DNA of 64,000 nucleotides from Amoeboaphelidium protococcarum (lineage: Eukaryota; Aphelidiomycota; Aphelidea), in contig JALECJ010000007.1 in the NCBI GenBank assembly GCA_023515745.1, forward strand, positions 1 to 64,000, written 5' to 3'. Position 1 is the first letter of the stretch. Every line of letters starts with the position of its first letter. This document shows positions 1 through 11,067 of the stretch, piece by piece. Under the pieces are notes generated by a model. That model was not told the DNA's origin and made no database searches. It saw only the letters and a program-made list of their open reading frames with translations. A program made the translations under genes and the position numbers.

Positions 1-84
1 TTCCGCTCGCGCGCTCGCTCTTTTCCGCCTTTCCGCCTTGGCATCCAACGGCTGCCGCCGTAATATAGTAACAGAGCACTTTGA

Positions 85-687
85 CGCAGAAAACTACGGC
101 ATTGGATTATTTATCCATTTGAGTTTTACAATCTTTACATGGGTGGAGTGGACAAGATTGATCAGTATCACTCCTACTACGACTGCACCTAAAAAAGTGC
201 ACGTTGGTGGACTTATATATTGTATTGGGTATTCGATTAATGTATTATAAATGTTTACACTTTGTATGTAAAGGAATTTGAGCGCGTCAAGTCAAGCGAG
301 TCAGAGTCAAGTCGATTGAAGGATAGGATTCCAGTGACACAACTATAATTTCGCCACCAATTGGCTTTCTAACTCTGTGGCTATGATTAAAATATTCCCA
401 CAATAAATTTGAAGAAGGAAAATGTTGGTTATAGCCCTCATCTGTTGCTTAAAAGAAAGCGAGATCTTCCTTTAACCTCAAGCGATTTTGGATTTAAAAC
501 TCCCTTGCCACGGACTCCACAACAGCAATTTTATCATTGGTCTACTAAAAGTAGTTAGAGTATAGGTCGATGTAGACTTTGCCAAAAAAAAGGATTTGAT
601 AAAAAGATTTCTTACTACTGCAATGGGTGCGAATAGTATACATGGCTCCATCCGGAGTGTATGGAAGAATATCACCGCTTAAAATGA
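85..687 (+). pseudogene. piggyBac-type transposase, C-terminal fragment
   Basis: About 200 codons are open after a TGA at 82-84 and end at TGA 685-687. The frame starts with YNLYMGGVDKIDQY (from about 130), the signature following the last catalytic Asp of piggyBac/PGBD transposases, then a Trp-rich helix. It ends with a Cys/His cluster, CRLCQKKG...YYCNGC...WLHPEC...YH (about 555-675), typical of the piggyBac C-terminal zinc finger. TAA and TAG are read as Gln at several positions. The N-terminal and most of the catalytic domain are missing: upstream sequence is interrupted by TGA and is not transposase-like. I see no terminal inverted repeats. It is best read as a dead fragment, possibly truncated by a later insertion; domesticated status cannot be excluded. 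Confidence 0.75.
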
Positions 688-1007
688 TTTTTATGGTGAA
701 TGGTGGTGATATTCGGATAGAGCATACTTTTTTTGATATTATTACACGGTATTTATTTAATTTCCATATAATCAACTTTCGTGGTGTTGTTTCATCAATC
801 TTCTCGGTTTTTACAATTCGGACCGAACCACATTTTTCGCCGATTATGCTTGTATACGTCAAATCTGATCTACCAACATTTTTAATACTGCTTTTTACAC
901 CATATTACTTTACAGATTAGACTATATAAGTGGTTTGTCCCGAAAAAAAGTGGTGTCTATGCGCGCTTAAATTTAACGTTTCCACGATAGTAAGTCAAGA
1001 TTTGACA
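688..1007. other. Intergenic, AT-rich, nothing recognised
   Basis: This 320-bp stretch follows the transposase fragment. It has short open frames on both strands because only TGA stops, but none has a recognisable motif. A TTAAATTTAA run at about 967 contains the piggyBac target TTAA twice, without a paired inverted repeat that I can see. Confidence 0.4.
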
Positions 1008-1541
1008 TCAAAGCTGCCAAAATAATTATATAGGCTGATAGAGGGAGAAAAATTATATTATGCATGTAAATTTCATATATTTAAAATGAAATTTGATTTA
1101 ATAATTGAAGTTTGTTGTTTCCGTCAAATGTATGATGTTGTTTTTTCGCCGTCTGCTGAAAGGGTTAATCTCGTCTACCGTGAACTCCTTCAGCCGCTCC
1201 TTCAGTTGTAAATAGCGCGAGCCACCAAGACTCATGACTTCGTCCACGGCTGTAATGACCTCAGGTAAGGTAACGGCATAAAGAAAGCATTTCCAAACGG
1301 CCAACCTTCTAGAATTTGCAGAGCTGGCATGTAAGGCTATTATTCTCTTGGCGAGATTAATATTATTCCACTCTGAAATGAACTTTGCCAGCATAGCGGA
1401 TAACGCATTCTTAAGCACCTTCTTCGAGTCCGACTCCACTTTATCGTTGGGCATTGGCTAAACCACTCTTGGTGACAACGAAGCAGTACGTGTTGAGGAG
1501 GCAGTAAGAGTTGAATCAGCAGTAGAGCGCGTACGCACCAT
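1008..1541 (-). CDS. Hypothetical protein, 177 aa
   Basis: The frame runs from an ATG at 1541 to TGA at 1008-1010, and stays open upstream to about 1720 without another ATG. The middle part is Ser/Thr-rich and is followed by a helical block (VLKNALSAMLAKF, ITAVDEVMSLGG, YLQLKERLKEF). The upstream extension contains a Cys/His cluster (CVNKNCHCHNK), so an upstream exon is possible. No family is recognised. It lies between two transposon remnants, so it may be an accessory or transposon-carried gene. The last 30 codons before TGA are AT-rich and may be outside the true protein. Confidence 0.4.
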
Positions 1542-1861
1542 TGAAATGTCACTAGACTCATCTACAACAAATCTCCTTTTATCATCTTCGACTTGATACT
1601 CTGTGGACTTTTATGAAGGTTATGAAGGGATATAAGAGTTAGAACTCTACGATTTTGAGCCACTTTGTTATGACAATGACAGTTTTTATTAACGCACAAC
1701 GCCAACAACCTTGAAATTCATCGTTCTGTTAACAGCAAACACCTTGTCATCAACCCAATTAACTTCAGGCACTTAACCTTCCACCTTTTACTTTAGGAAC
1801 ATAACAAACGTCACCCCAGAGCTGACTTCCCGTAACATCAAAATGTGCCTTTACAAAAAGA

Positions 1862-2310
1862 TCACACTTGGCACATCCACAGCCTTCTTTTCCACATTGC
1901 CATGTATTATAAAAGGTAACCATTAAGCAGACGTTGTTCGCTCTATGGAATTTCCCAGTTACTAACTAAATGGCTAAAGATCTTCCTTATTCTCTGGCTC
2001 GCTGAAGTACAAATGATCGCCGGAACCAACTGTATATTGTGCTTTGTAAGAGTGTCTTTCCCAAAACTTGTTTCATCAACTTCAACTATACAGTGTATAA
2101 CATTGTATACACTAATTCTACTGGCAACAGACAGCATGGCCGGTTAAGCATCCTTATCTACCAGGGCCGATTGAAAATCTTTGCCATCAGGACAACTCGT
2201 GGAACTACCACTTTTTATCAAATCTCTTCTTTCAAAAATCCAGTTCCAATTAGACGCGTGTTTCCTTTAAAAGACTTTGTAGTCATATACAAAACCATGA
2301 CTGCGAAAGC
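1862..2310 (-). pseudogene. DDE transposase-like fragment
   Basis: Read on the minus strand with UAR = Gln, the frame gives NWIFERRDLI..., then IVEVDETSFGK, and ends at TGA 1862-1864. The hydrophobic-VEVDET-xFGK pattern resembles the second-Asp region of ISXO2/IS1595-like and related DDE transposases. Just downstream, a shifted frame encodes a Cys-rich stretch (CGKEGCGCAKC, about 1895-1860), suggesting a frameshift or a small intron. There are no visible ends. This is a low-confidence family call based on one motif. Confidence 0.35.
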
Positions 2311-2487
2311 TCAGAGATCGTGATTTTCTCCAACTTTCTTATTCAGCCCACTATCGTGCGTCGATACACATGATAATTGAGCCTCAATCAGGTAAGTGTC
2401 TTAAGCTGATCCACGTCGCTCTTTAAATTGTTTTTTGAACTTGATGCGCCAATGAAGTAAAATTATGGTTTTAATTGATTTTGCATT

Positions 2488-2802
2488 TCAGTGTTTATTT
2501 TGAGTTTGAGCAAAGTGGAATTGCACTTGGAAGCTCATTTGATACGATAACTCGTGACTGAACTGATTTATACAATGAGGGAAATCGACAATCATTGTAA
2601 TAAAGTCATGTTCAATTTCAGGACTATTTAAATAACACGTACACAGCACCAGGTTGAAGAATCTCTTTCGTAGATACACACATATTGGAGCGAGACGAAT
2701 GTGTCCGGTCTCGGGAACTTCACGGAGGATGTCACACGTCACTGGGGGCGTCTGATGTGATTGAAAGCAGTTTGAAGGAGGGAGAAGTATAAAATGCAAC
2801 AA
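2488..2802 (-). CDS. Hypothetical open frame, about 104 codons
   Basis: This frame closes at TGA 2488-2490 and contains protein-like sequence (CDILREVPETGHIRL, ICVYLRKRFFNLVLC, YLNSPEIEHDFITM). No ATG precedes it, so it is either a 3' exon or a fragment. No domain is recognised. It lies just downstream, on the same strand, of the two-exon gene that ends at 2857. Confidence 0.3.
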   Translation of the reverse strand: MLHFILLPPSNCFQSHQTPPVTCDILREVPETGHIRLAPICVYLRKRFFNLVLCTCYLNSPEIEHDFITMIVDFPHCINQFSHELSYQMSFQVQFHFAQTQNKH

Positions 2803-2856
2803 CTATATTTTAATTAAACAGAATGCAATTAACTAATGTGAAATAGTGTCAGACAA

Positions 2857-3617
2857 TCACTTCCAGTGCTTGGAAATCAAAGCCATGGTAAAAGGGACCA
2901 GAGCTTAAAAGCGATCCGGTAAATACTTGATACTGTTCAACATGTCATCCTTTGACATGGTCGGATGAGACACCATATTGCGATGGGTTTTCAAATCGCG
3001 CAAATTTGGAGTGATAGAAGTGTCGGCAGAGTACATTATCACAAATTCTTGATAACACGCCAGAAATTCCTTCTCGTCAGCATCAGGCTCCTATTTAACT
3101 TGCAGCTTGTCGATTGAGCCTAACAATTGCGCCGGATACTTAAGCTACTTGTATTATTAGCGCCAGAACACGCTCTTGTGAAATATTTCCATCGCCGCAT
3201 TTTCACCACACATACTTACCGCATTTCTAACAGCCAATATCGCATGCTAACCTCGTAAAACGCGTTACTGTCTTCCAACTCTGAGCTACGCTTCTCCAAT
3301 TCTGCAATCTTCTCATCTCTCGGCCGCAATCTTAAATCCATCTCCTGGAGTAAATTGGTAATATTTAGCACTGCTTGTGAGCGCAAAACCAATGCCGGAT
3401 ACAATAGAATGCTAATGAATGGATGGACATGATGCCTTACAATATCGCAGCACTTAGAGAAGAGACCAACGGCCGCAAAACTACAGTAATTCCATACACA
3501 CTTAATCACTACGCAGTACTGCGCTTACGACAGACTGGAGATGCGACACATTAGACACCACAGAATTTCATGCTCCGCATCTATCAGCTGAGTCGCGCCA
3601 CATATATATCCTTCATA
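2857..3617 (-). CDS. Hypothetical two-exon protein
   Basis: Exon 1 is open from after a TGA near 3620 down to 3220, exon 2 runs 3172 to the stop TGA 2857-2859, and a 47-nt intron (3173-3219, GTAAGT...AAGAG) joins them in frame. Exon 1 contains Cys-rich hydrophobic segments, then a charged helix (DEKIAELEKRSSELEDS). Exon 2 reads VFWRQQYKQLKYPAQLLGSI... and ends ...TMALISKHWK. Five UAR codons fall in exon 2. The start is not defined. No family is recognised. The consensus donor and clean frame junction support a real gene. Confidence 0.45.
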
Positions 3618-5573
3618 TCATAGGAGCTATAGATAGATATTCAATATCTCTTGCATCCGTTTGAAGTAATGCATACTGGACAAATAGCAAGGTCCTGCAA
3701 CAACACACGCACACCCCTTAACCAGAAAGATTGAATACAAAACATTCACAACAGATTCAATTACCAAGAGCAATAGCAGCAACAATCAGCTGGACTATAC
3801 AACACTACACTTGCTAAAATCTGATTTAATACAGTAGTAAGACTTTCAAAATCCAATGGCAGAAAGAAAGAAGGGAAAGTGGACTGATGTTTGGAAACGG
3901 AACAAAACGACAGAGATTACGATGTCCCGGCATGAGGCGTTCTGAAGTTACCAAGACAAAGCCAATGTAAAGCCACTTTAAAATTAATAGGATCAACCGG
4001 CAACAACGCACATTGCTACGACCAGTCAATGTATTGGCGCTGAATCATAGGGCCAGCGCCTTAACTTTAATTTGAACAAAGACACGCGAGAGATTACACA
4101 ATCATGGTACGTAATATATTCAGAATCATCAGAAAGAGTCCATAGTTAGAGCCTTGGTAGAACATTCGAAAAACAGATGGATATGGTCAGTTAGCTGATA
4201 AGTTGATCGTGTTTGGCGAGCAAATTGGATCACGCCAGAGTTACCTCACGCTGTCGATTATAAAATCTCTCGCCCAAACTACAATTAGTCCATAGAAAGT
4301 GTGAATCAAAGTCGGTATGAGTTTAACGTCATCGAATTGACTCTCGGTGAAGCTAAGTAGAATGAGGACAACTTGTCCGCAACTACGGCGCGTGTTGATT
4401 AACTTGCGTATAGATTATCCTCATTGCTTCATCTCATCAATTCTCGAGATATTACATTCAAATCACTTTCAGTCTGAGTGACGCAGCATTGAATGAGGGA
4501 TGTCCGCTAACGGATCGCGAGCTGATCAACCTACTGACAGATTGTCCCCATCGCCGCATGTTGCGCGTTGTCGAGCTCGATCGTTCTAACTACTCTCAGT
4601 CTGTAGAGAATAGTCTACACCATTGGTTGAATGAGTTTTACGCCGTCTTACCGAGTTTTGGTGAGTTTAAGTCGAATGAGGATAGCATTGTCCTCAAACC
4701 GAGAGGCGCGATCAATATACGGAAGAGTTTGTGCTGATCAAGGTGCGCTGAATGAATAGTGTACAAGATTTATGGCTTAGACTACCCCAGGCTAGGCGAT
4801 AAATGTAGTACAAAGTCGGTATAAGTTTTACACCATCAAACTATGTTCGAGTGAAGCTACATAGGATGAGTACAACTTGTCGGTAAGTGACCATGTCAGA
4901 TAGATGTTAACCCAATGACAATCTATCGTCCGCTGTGTAATCAATATCAAGCATTATAGCTTCGCAATAAGCATTGCTATCCATCAGATCACTAAGCGGC
5001 AGAGCCGTTCGAGTTACTCTACGTGGTTGATGACAATGATTAAGTAGAACTTGAACTAAGGCGAGTAGCTGTGCCTCAAGGTCAGATTTGTAACCAGGTG
5101 GAGAACTTCAATTCTAAGCAGACTAGTAAATAGAGAGCACTATCTACAATGTACTAAATCAGGAACTGATTCGCGATGCATATGCTATCGCTAATGTATT
5201 CAGTAAGATTCCAACATCAATGTGTTTTTTCAACGCCTTGAATACAATAAAAGCAGCGCAGATTAAACATTACGGCATGTGGAACTTAGACTAGCCAGAC
5301 TGATTACCATTACCATTCATTCTCAACTTGATGGCGTGTACAGAGCAAAATGTCACCGGCTGATTACAATACGATTTAATTAAATTACGCGGCAAGAGAT
5401 TCACAGGAACCGCCGTGTAAACTGCATGCTACTGTAAAATCAACTAATCAAATCCATTAGCTACCAGCTTACAGTAAATAACAGGGATAGAGCAGAGCGT
5501 TTAAAGAGCTGATCGATTAGTGCTTCATTGGCGAAGATTGTCGATACAAGCATACTTCTCAAATTGAATCACA
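3618..5573. other. Unresolved, partly coding region with a diverged internal duplication
   Basis: Several frames look protein-like over 60-120 codons, but none gives an intact gene. Examples on the plus strand are a Gln/Asn/Thr-rich frame from about 3640 broken by one TGA at 3952-3954, a frame from ATG 4104 (MVRNIFRIIRKSPQLEP), a frame from about 4441 to TGA 4735-4737 containing LTDRELINLLTDCPHR, and one at about 4890-5165 containing FELLYVVDDNDQVELELRR. An approximately 80-bp segment at about 4312-4395 recurs at about 4814-4897, with changes mainly at third codon positions. I read this as one or more decayed members of a gene family, or genes with unrecognised short introns. Confidence 0.4.
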
Positions 5574-5993
5574 ATGGCGATTGATAACTCTAATGGTGCG
5601 CTTTAGTACTCACAAGGAAGTGACAATGACACTATACTTATACATTCTCTATGCTGCAGTATAAGTCATCAGCCACTTTTAATTCTAAAGCGATCAAGTT
5701 ACGGAATAGCTGAGTATGCGCAATTCAAGTAAACCCACCTCTTCTCAACAGACACACAATTCAGTCTCATCGAATCCAAAGACGATCCCAAACCTTTTAA
5801 ACGGTCATAGATGTACTACATTTCAGATAAAGCCCCCGCTAAGTATTTAGATAGCTGGAGACTGATAATTCAGGCAAGTCTTAAAAGAAGAAACGATATT
5901 CAAAGGGAATCAGCTGAGACATGTTCCTAAATAGTTGCGCTATTGGAAAAACGCGTTAAAACAGTACAACTACGAGCAAAGGTAGAGGAATGA
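5574..5993 (+). CDS. Hypothetical protein, 139 aa, basic C-terminal helix
   Basis: An intact frame runs from ATG 5574 to TGA 5991-5993, with an in-frame TGA 9 nt upstream of the start. The protein has a hydrophobic beta-like N-terminal half (LIHSLCCSISHQPLLILKR), a middle segment (MYYISDKAPAKYLDSWRL) and a long charged C-terminal helix (LKRRNDIQRESAETCSQIV, LLEKRVKTVQLRAKVEE). The arrangement faintly recalls small alpha/beta RNA-binding proteins such as SRP14, but I cannot establish this. The stop overlaps the ATG of the next plus-strand frame (ATGA). Confidence 0.5.
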
Positions 5994-6330
5994 AAAAATA
6001 TCTATTACCAATATCATTATTCAATCATCCGCCGTATTATTCCAAGCGCTTCAGCAATAATGCGCCAGTATCAAGAAATCTTTCAACGCAATTACCGAGG
6101 CAGTCAACATCAGCCTTGTCCAATTTAGAGCCTAGCTTCCACGCACTCACAGATCCAATTGGACACTTTTCCCAGCACATTGACGTGAATGTATGTACCT
6201 GCTACTAAAACTTGGCCTTTTACTGTTCCATTAAGAGAAATTACTGCAGTTCCTTCTAAGCTGCCTACTCAGATGGCGACAAAGATGCGGATGTCGACAT
6301 TATTTTGACGCGTTTATGTGTTGTAATTGA
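5990..6330 (+). CDS. Possible small mitochondrial protein with one intron
   Basis: The ATG at 5990 overlaps the preceding stop. The N-terminus (MKKYLLPISLFNHPPYYSKRF) is rich in basic and hydroxyl residues and lacks acids, like a mitochondrial presequence. A canonical 59-nt intron is visible at 6191-6249 (GTATGT, TACTAAA branch-like box, CTGCAG). Splicing there gives a 93-aa product ending at TGA 6328-6330. The post-intron sequence is short and Cys-rich, so another acceptor may be used. An alternative unspliced frame stays open much further. The function is unknown. Confidence 0.35.
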
Positions 6331-6536
6331 TTATGATGATTTTGGGCGACAGAAAAAAGAAATGATCAGCGAACGGAAGTTAGTGGGAGTATAGTGGCAA
6401 GTGGGAGATTGGCTCAAGTAAGTATGCAGGATATTGACACCTTTATATGAGGATTCTCAAGAGCTATAATAATCAAATTTCGATATTATTATAAGGAGAA
6501 CAACTAACATCCAATATCAATCTGTACAAAAATCAT

Positions 6537-6860
6537 TCACTCGGGCTTGGTCGCGGTATTCAACTAATCTTCAATCTCTTGTACAATTTATCGCGTAGCC
6601 ATCCGAAGTTTGGCTAATAACTCATAGTATGCTTCTGTAATGTCTTGAATCTATTCGGTTTTAGATTAGATTACATCTTCACTTTAAGCTTGTGTCAACT
6701 GTGAGATTACTATGCAACCATCAGCGGCAATGTCCAACAGCTAAGGTACAGCCGCTTGCAACTTTTCCATTTAGGCAACTATTCTCACAGCACTAGACGT
6801 GTCATTTTCTATTGCCATTTCTTAGTCACTGTGATTACTTTAAATCTACGCGTTCTCCAT
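6537..6860 (-). CDS. Hypothetical helical protein, 107 aa
   Basis: An intact frame runs from ATG 6860 to TGA 6537-6539. It is almost entirely amphipathic helix (VRIVAQMEKLQAAVPQLLDI, IQDITEAYYELLAKLRM, QIVQEIEDQLNT). Size and helical content recall small Mediator or tethering-complex subunits, but no diagnostic motif lets me choose. Seven UAR codons are read as Gln. Confidence 0.55.
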
Positions 6861-6994
6861 TGTTGTTAAAGTATTGAGTTACAGCTGCTGAGGTGAAGCC
6901 AAAAGTGAACAATTACGATCAGGGGAGTTGAACTTGGTTTCTTTAATTTGTAAGATTAGAACTGAATTGTTTTATAGTCGTAAAAATTCCATAT

Positions 6995-7831
6995 ATGTCT
7001 GACGGAGTAAATTATGCCAAAGAGCATTTGGAGATTGCGGCTACTGAGCGAACCTTTGACTTGGGATATATGCGCACTTGCTTGCAGTTGATTACCATTG
7101 GAATGTTTCTACTGCGGTTATATGGTCTCACGCCAGCGTTGGAATAATCCTGTGGCCTGAGGCGTATTGGAATTAGTTTAATTGTGTTTGCGGTGATTAC
7201 ATTCGTAATTGGATGGTTTGGTCGACGATGGAGTCTAAAAAAGATGTCGCTCAAGTATGGCTAAAGGTAGTCGTAGGATTAGTCTAATGGGAAGTAGCGG
7301 TAGGAATCCACGTAGAAAGGATCCAATCATAGAGCTGTACGCGCTAGTCAAGAGGGTCTGGTAAATGATAATGATATTGATTCTTAGTATGATGATGTTG
7401 ATAATGATGATGATATTTAGGTATAAGCTGAGTACTCAGTCAAAGCTGGTGCAGATGAAGAGATTGAGATGGTAGATTTAAGTGCTGCTCCTCGACAAGT
7501 TCCGCTGTAGTAAGGTCTGTAACAAAACATTCAGTAAATTAATCCGTAGTGTGATCTTCCCTCAAGGCGGTAGTTAATCCAGGAATTGATTGACATAGAA
7601 ATTTATGAGCTCAGATGCAAATCAGAAGACTTGGTAGGACAAACATACCATGTACCGATACCTGCAGGCGATAAATAGTTTGCTAGTGAATTCTATCAAT
7701 GGCGCGAATCTCTCGAGAGCCCACCGACCGCGCAAGTATTCGAGACTGCTGGTCTTGAGGTGGGCTTAATTGGGACCACCGCCTTCCTCCTTTCAATCAT
7801 TATTCTCATATTTACGTGGCAATGTAGTTGA
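6995..7831 (+). CDS. DUF202-domain membrane protein, 278 aa
   Basis: An intact frame runs from ATG 6995 to TGA 7829-7831. Residues about 7-90 match the DUF202/YidH fold: AKEHLEIAATERTFDLGYMRT, with the RTF...R.. core, then two or three membrane segments (LITIGMFLLRL, IGISLIVFAVITFVIGWF). DUF202 domains occur in VTC polyphosphate-complex proteins and small bacterial membrane proteins. A long soluble Gln/Asp-rich segment follows (residues about 100-190, most Gln as TAG/TAA), then a C-terminal membrane anchor (LIGTTAFLLSIIILIFTW). The C-terminal anchor is unusual for the family. It converges on GPI1 with 68 bp between stops. Vacuolar or ER location is inference. Confidence 0.7.
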
Positions 7832-7899
7832 TCAATTGACAATAATGTTAAAGTACTGTATGATATGTACAATAAGCACCGTTTATTTATCTCTCCAAC

Positions 7900-10203
7900 T
7901 CAAGTTTCTTCCAGTTCCAAAGACGGCCTTTCAGATAAGAGACTAATAAGAAACGACCAATATGTTTGCATGGACGGTCTATCGTCAGGCAGATTAGGAT
8001 ACTGCAAATTTGGGCTTGATTTTATAGGTTCACCATAAAGCAAAGACATTATCACATAATGCATTGGATAATACTCTGACAACTATTTCAAAAGCAATTT
8101 ATACTGATAGAATATTGTAACAACACTAATAGGATTGTTGCACAGCTTCATCTTTTAAATCTTGTTCCAAGTGTTGCGATGACGCTACATATTATATACC
8201 AGCGATGGAGTCATATTGTACAGAGCACGATCTTATATTATACTCGCTGCACCTACGGCAGCCCCACCGGACCGCGATGATTACCGACTATGTGTTCGTG
8301 AACTTTAAGCTGATGCGCGTCTCAAGTACAGTTCTTCATCTTCATCAACTTCATTCAGCTAAGCCATTTTATTATCGCCAGACTCTGATAAAAATTTAAA
8401 CCAAATTCCACCAGGCAGTCTGGATGGATCTTTTACTCGGAGCATTAGAGCAAACAATGGGAAATGATTGAGGAATGCCAAAAAGATCTTTATCACCACT
8501 TGGTATAAGATACTAACCACCCGACATACACAGAATAACACATAATATACTATGACCGTAGGATAGAGAAAGGAGAAAAGAGTGAACAGAATAGTCCCCA
8601 GCAACAGTTGATCTAAATCATAATCGCAAGAGTCGAGACGCAATCTCAGAGCATTAAACTTTCTACCTCGGAACAGATTAAACAGCGAGTACAATATCTA
8701 CAACTACCAATTGTATATTTTGGCAGCAAAAGTATAAAATAGAACTATATGCAGATTTAACAAAAATGACAAGTCCGCAGCAATAGCCAATATCATTGTG
8801 CACCCAAAGACTCCACTCATTCCAACCAGGCCCAAAAGCTGAGGCATTAAATCAAGAACTTTATCCAGTACATGGATCCACATTTGAAGAAGCCATAGGA
8901 ACAACTCTCCAATAAACTTGTCCAAATTATCATTCAACTTCAACCCAGCAGGCCATCCCATCAACCAACCTATGGCGTTTTCAATCACATCGTGATTAAT
9001 GTAATGTAGACAACTGGACAGATACTTGGTAAGTTGGTATCTATTCTCGTAGATAAAAGTGCCAAATGCTATACCCATAATAACATCATTCGCCACCAAC
9101 CAGACAGTATTATAAAAATTGATATAATGCGCTCGATTCCTAACAGACTTTCTCCAACCAGGACGAAGGAATACTGCGTACTACCAAGGCCAGAAGCAAG
9201 CCTATTGCAGTCTCAGATTGATTTGACGTGCAATATTAGATAAACTTACCAAAGATATGCTATTCCCAATTTAAAAATTAATGACCAAAATTATAATTTC
9301 ACATATGACTCGCAATATCATTATTGTCACAGATACAGGATATTTGAAGAGCCGTACAAGCTTTCCAAATGTCGCAAATATTGACGATATAAACTGCAAT
9401 ATCATTAATCTGGCAAGGTAAAGTACCGTCAAATTCTATCGGCCCTTTAACACAATTGCATCAAGCTTCATTTCTTTACATTTATCAGTAAGCATCTTTC
9501 TAAAATCATTAGAGCAATTAGCCTGAGCGATAAGTACCGAAAAGTCATTTGACATTCTGTTATGATTGATGTCGCTGATCGACTGGCCGCCCTCCATGTC
9601 ACCATCATATGCATGAGATAGAACTTTGGCTTCTAATAACGATTAGAGGGAGAAATTAACAGACTCTTTACTGCTGACAGCCTCCACATTCTATACAATC
9701 ATGCGCAAATCCACGTCTAAACTCATTGGATAGATGGAATAGAATTAGAGATCAAAAGAATCAGTAGGGCGGTAAAATATCATTTAGACATTGAGGCCTT
9801 GCTATGGAAGACCATTCAATGAAAGAGCCAGAAAATCCAAGCCGGTACCTGTACCATTTCTATCATCACCATCATCATATACCAACTCTAACCAGAATGA
9901 TGAATCCGTAATGTATTGCTGCTACATTCTTGCAGACGAGCGATTCAACTTGCTATAAGTCTACTTGTCTCTATAAACCTACCCCAAAACACAAGCCTCA
10001 GCACCAGCTATTTCTAACATGTACTTGCATTCTTTATAATCTCTATTGAGAGCGGTACAAACATCAGCCAACTCCTTAAAGGAGGACTAGCATACAACAA
10101 CAGCCACACAGCACTGAGAGGGCGATGAATTCCAGCCAACCAGGAAGCCGCAGTCAGCCTCCAATTAAAGGCTAGAAGGAAATAAAACAACAACTTTATC
10201 CAT
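7900..10203 (-). CDS. GPI1: GPI1/PIG-Q, subunit of GPI N-acetylglucosaminyltransferase
   Basis: A single-exon 767-aa frame runs from ATG 10203 to TGA 7900-7902. PIG-Q stabilises the ER complex that adds GlcNAc to phosphatidylinositol, the first step of GPI-anchor synthesis. Recognisable family blocks, in order, are a soluble N-terminus (ADCGFLVGWNSS), FWLELVYDDGDDRN, GLNVQMIFYRPTDS, RLQQACFWPWQYAVFLRPGW, INFYNTVWLVANDVIMG, AIGWLMGWPAGLKLN, and the C-terminal RLDSCDYDLDQLLLGTILF...FPLFALMLRVKDPSRLPGG. Multiple membrane segments lie in the C-terminal half. Length fits fungal GPI1. The upstream neighbour ends only 41 bp away on the same strand. Confidence 0.93.
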
Positions 10204-10244
10204 TTACAAATTCAGATAATTATGGTATACGATGTATCAAGTAT

Positions 10245-10529
10245 TCAGAAACTACCTCTACGTCTAAATTCTCTAAAGTACCGAGATGATTGCAACTATT
10301 GTTACCGTGGGGTAAGGTTGGGCCGAGCGTTCAAAAGTTCCGGTGGTAGACAGCGGTATATGAGATAGACCAGAGCGGTGTATACAATAGATAAACCAGC
10401 GGCGGCCACAATCAAACTGAATTTATTACGAGGAAGAACTGTGAGACCGGACAATGAATCTGATCCAAAATATTAGTTTTACTACAAACCAATTGAGTAT
10501 CCAACAACTGCAGCAAGAATTGTCTACAT
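10245..10529 (-). CDS. Small membrane protein, 94 aa
   Basis: An intact frame runs from ATG 10529 (ATG TAG ACA, so residue 2 is Gln) to TGA 10245-10247. There is a short hydrophobic N-terminus (TILAAVVGYSIGL) and a clear membrane helix at about residues 37-58 (FSLIVAAAGLSIVYTALVYLIY), followed by a Gln/Arg-rich basic tail (PRQQQLQSSRYFREFRRRG). No family is recognised. It sits 41 bp upstream of GPI1 on the same strand, probably sharing its promoter region. Function in the ER or mitochondrion cannot be decided. Confidence 0.6.
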
Positions 10530-11067
10530 TTTATTATTTTGATTTTACTCGTCTTTTGTTAACTCTCTCTCTCTCAATTCTTCCCTATTGGAAGTTCTAT
10601 AAATTTGCAACTGTTTTGTATTGTTTCAGCACCCACTCACACTTACACACTGAAGGAACGGGAGATATGTTCTGGCAAGAACGAGACGTGAAATTATCTC
10701 TCGCCGCGTAACCAAGGAACGTTAAAATGAAATCCTGATAATTCAATAAATAGTACATGCATGTATGCCATAAGTGCGGCAGATGATCTAATTCACGAGG
10801 AAATAGTGAGAATAAAGAATTACGGTAGGAAATGTGGCGCAGTTTGAAACATTCTCTTTATTTAAAACGGATCAGAGAACGAACGCCCACAGAGAGGGGA
10901 GAGAAACTAAATTTCGAGTGTCAAACTTTTCTCTCTCTCTCTCTCATTGTTAATCAATCAAATCACAAACTTTGATTATTCTAGAATCTGGACTCAATTT
11001 CTAATTGAAAATTGATCATCACCTTTTTCTGTTAACGTTTTAATTGTTATTAATTAATTGATACACC
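10530..11067. promoter_or_regulatory. Divergent intergenic region with CT tracts
   Basis: This 538-bp gap separates the minus-strand 94-aa gene from the plus-strand ArfGAP gene. Pure CT runs occur at about 10563-10577 and 10930-10944, and an A/T-rich palindromic stretch (TTAATTAATTG) lies just upstream of the ArfGAP ATG. CT tracts recur near other starts in the window. A promoter role is inference. One 85-codon plus frame here (10454-10711) is antisense to the 94-aa gene and is not counted. Confidence 0.4.
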
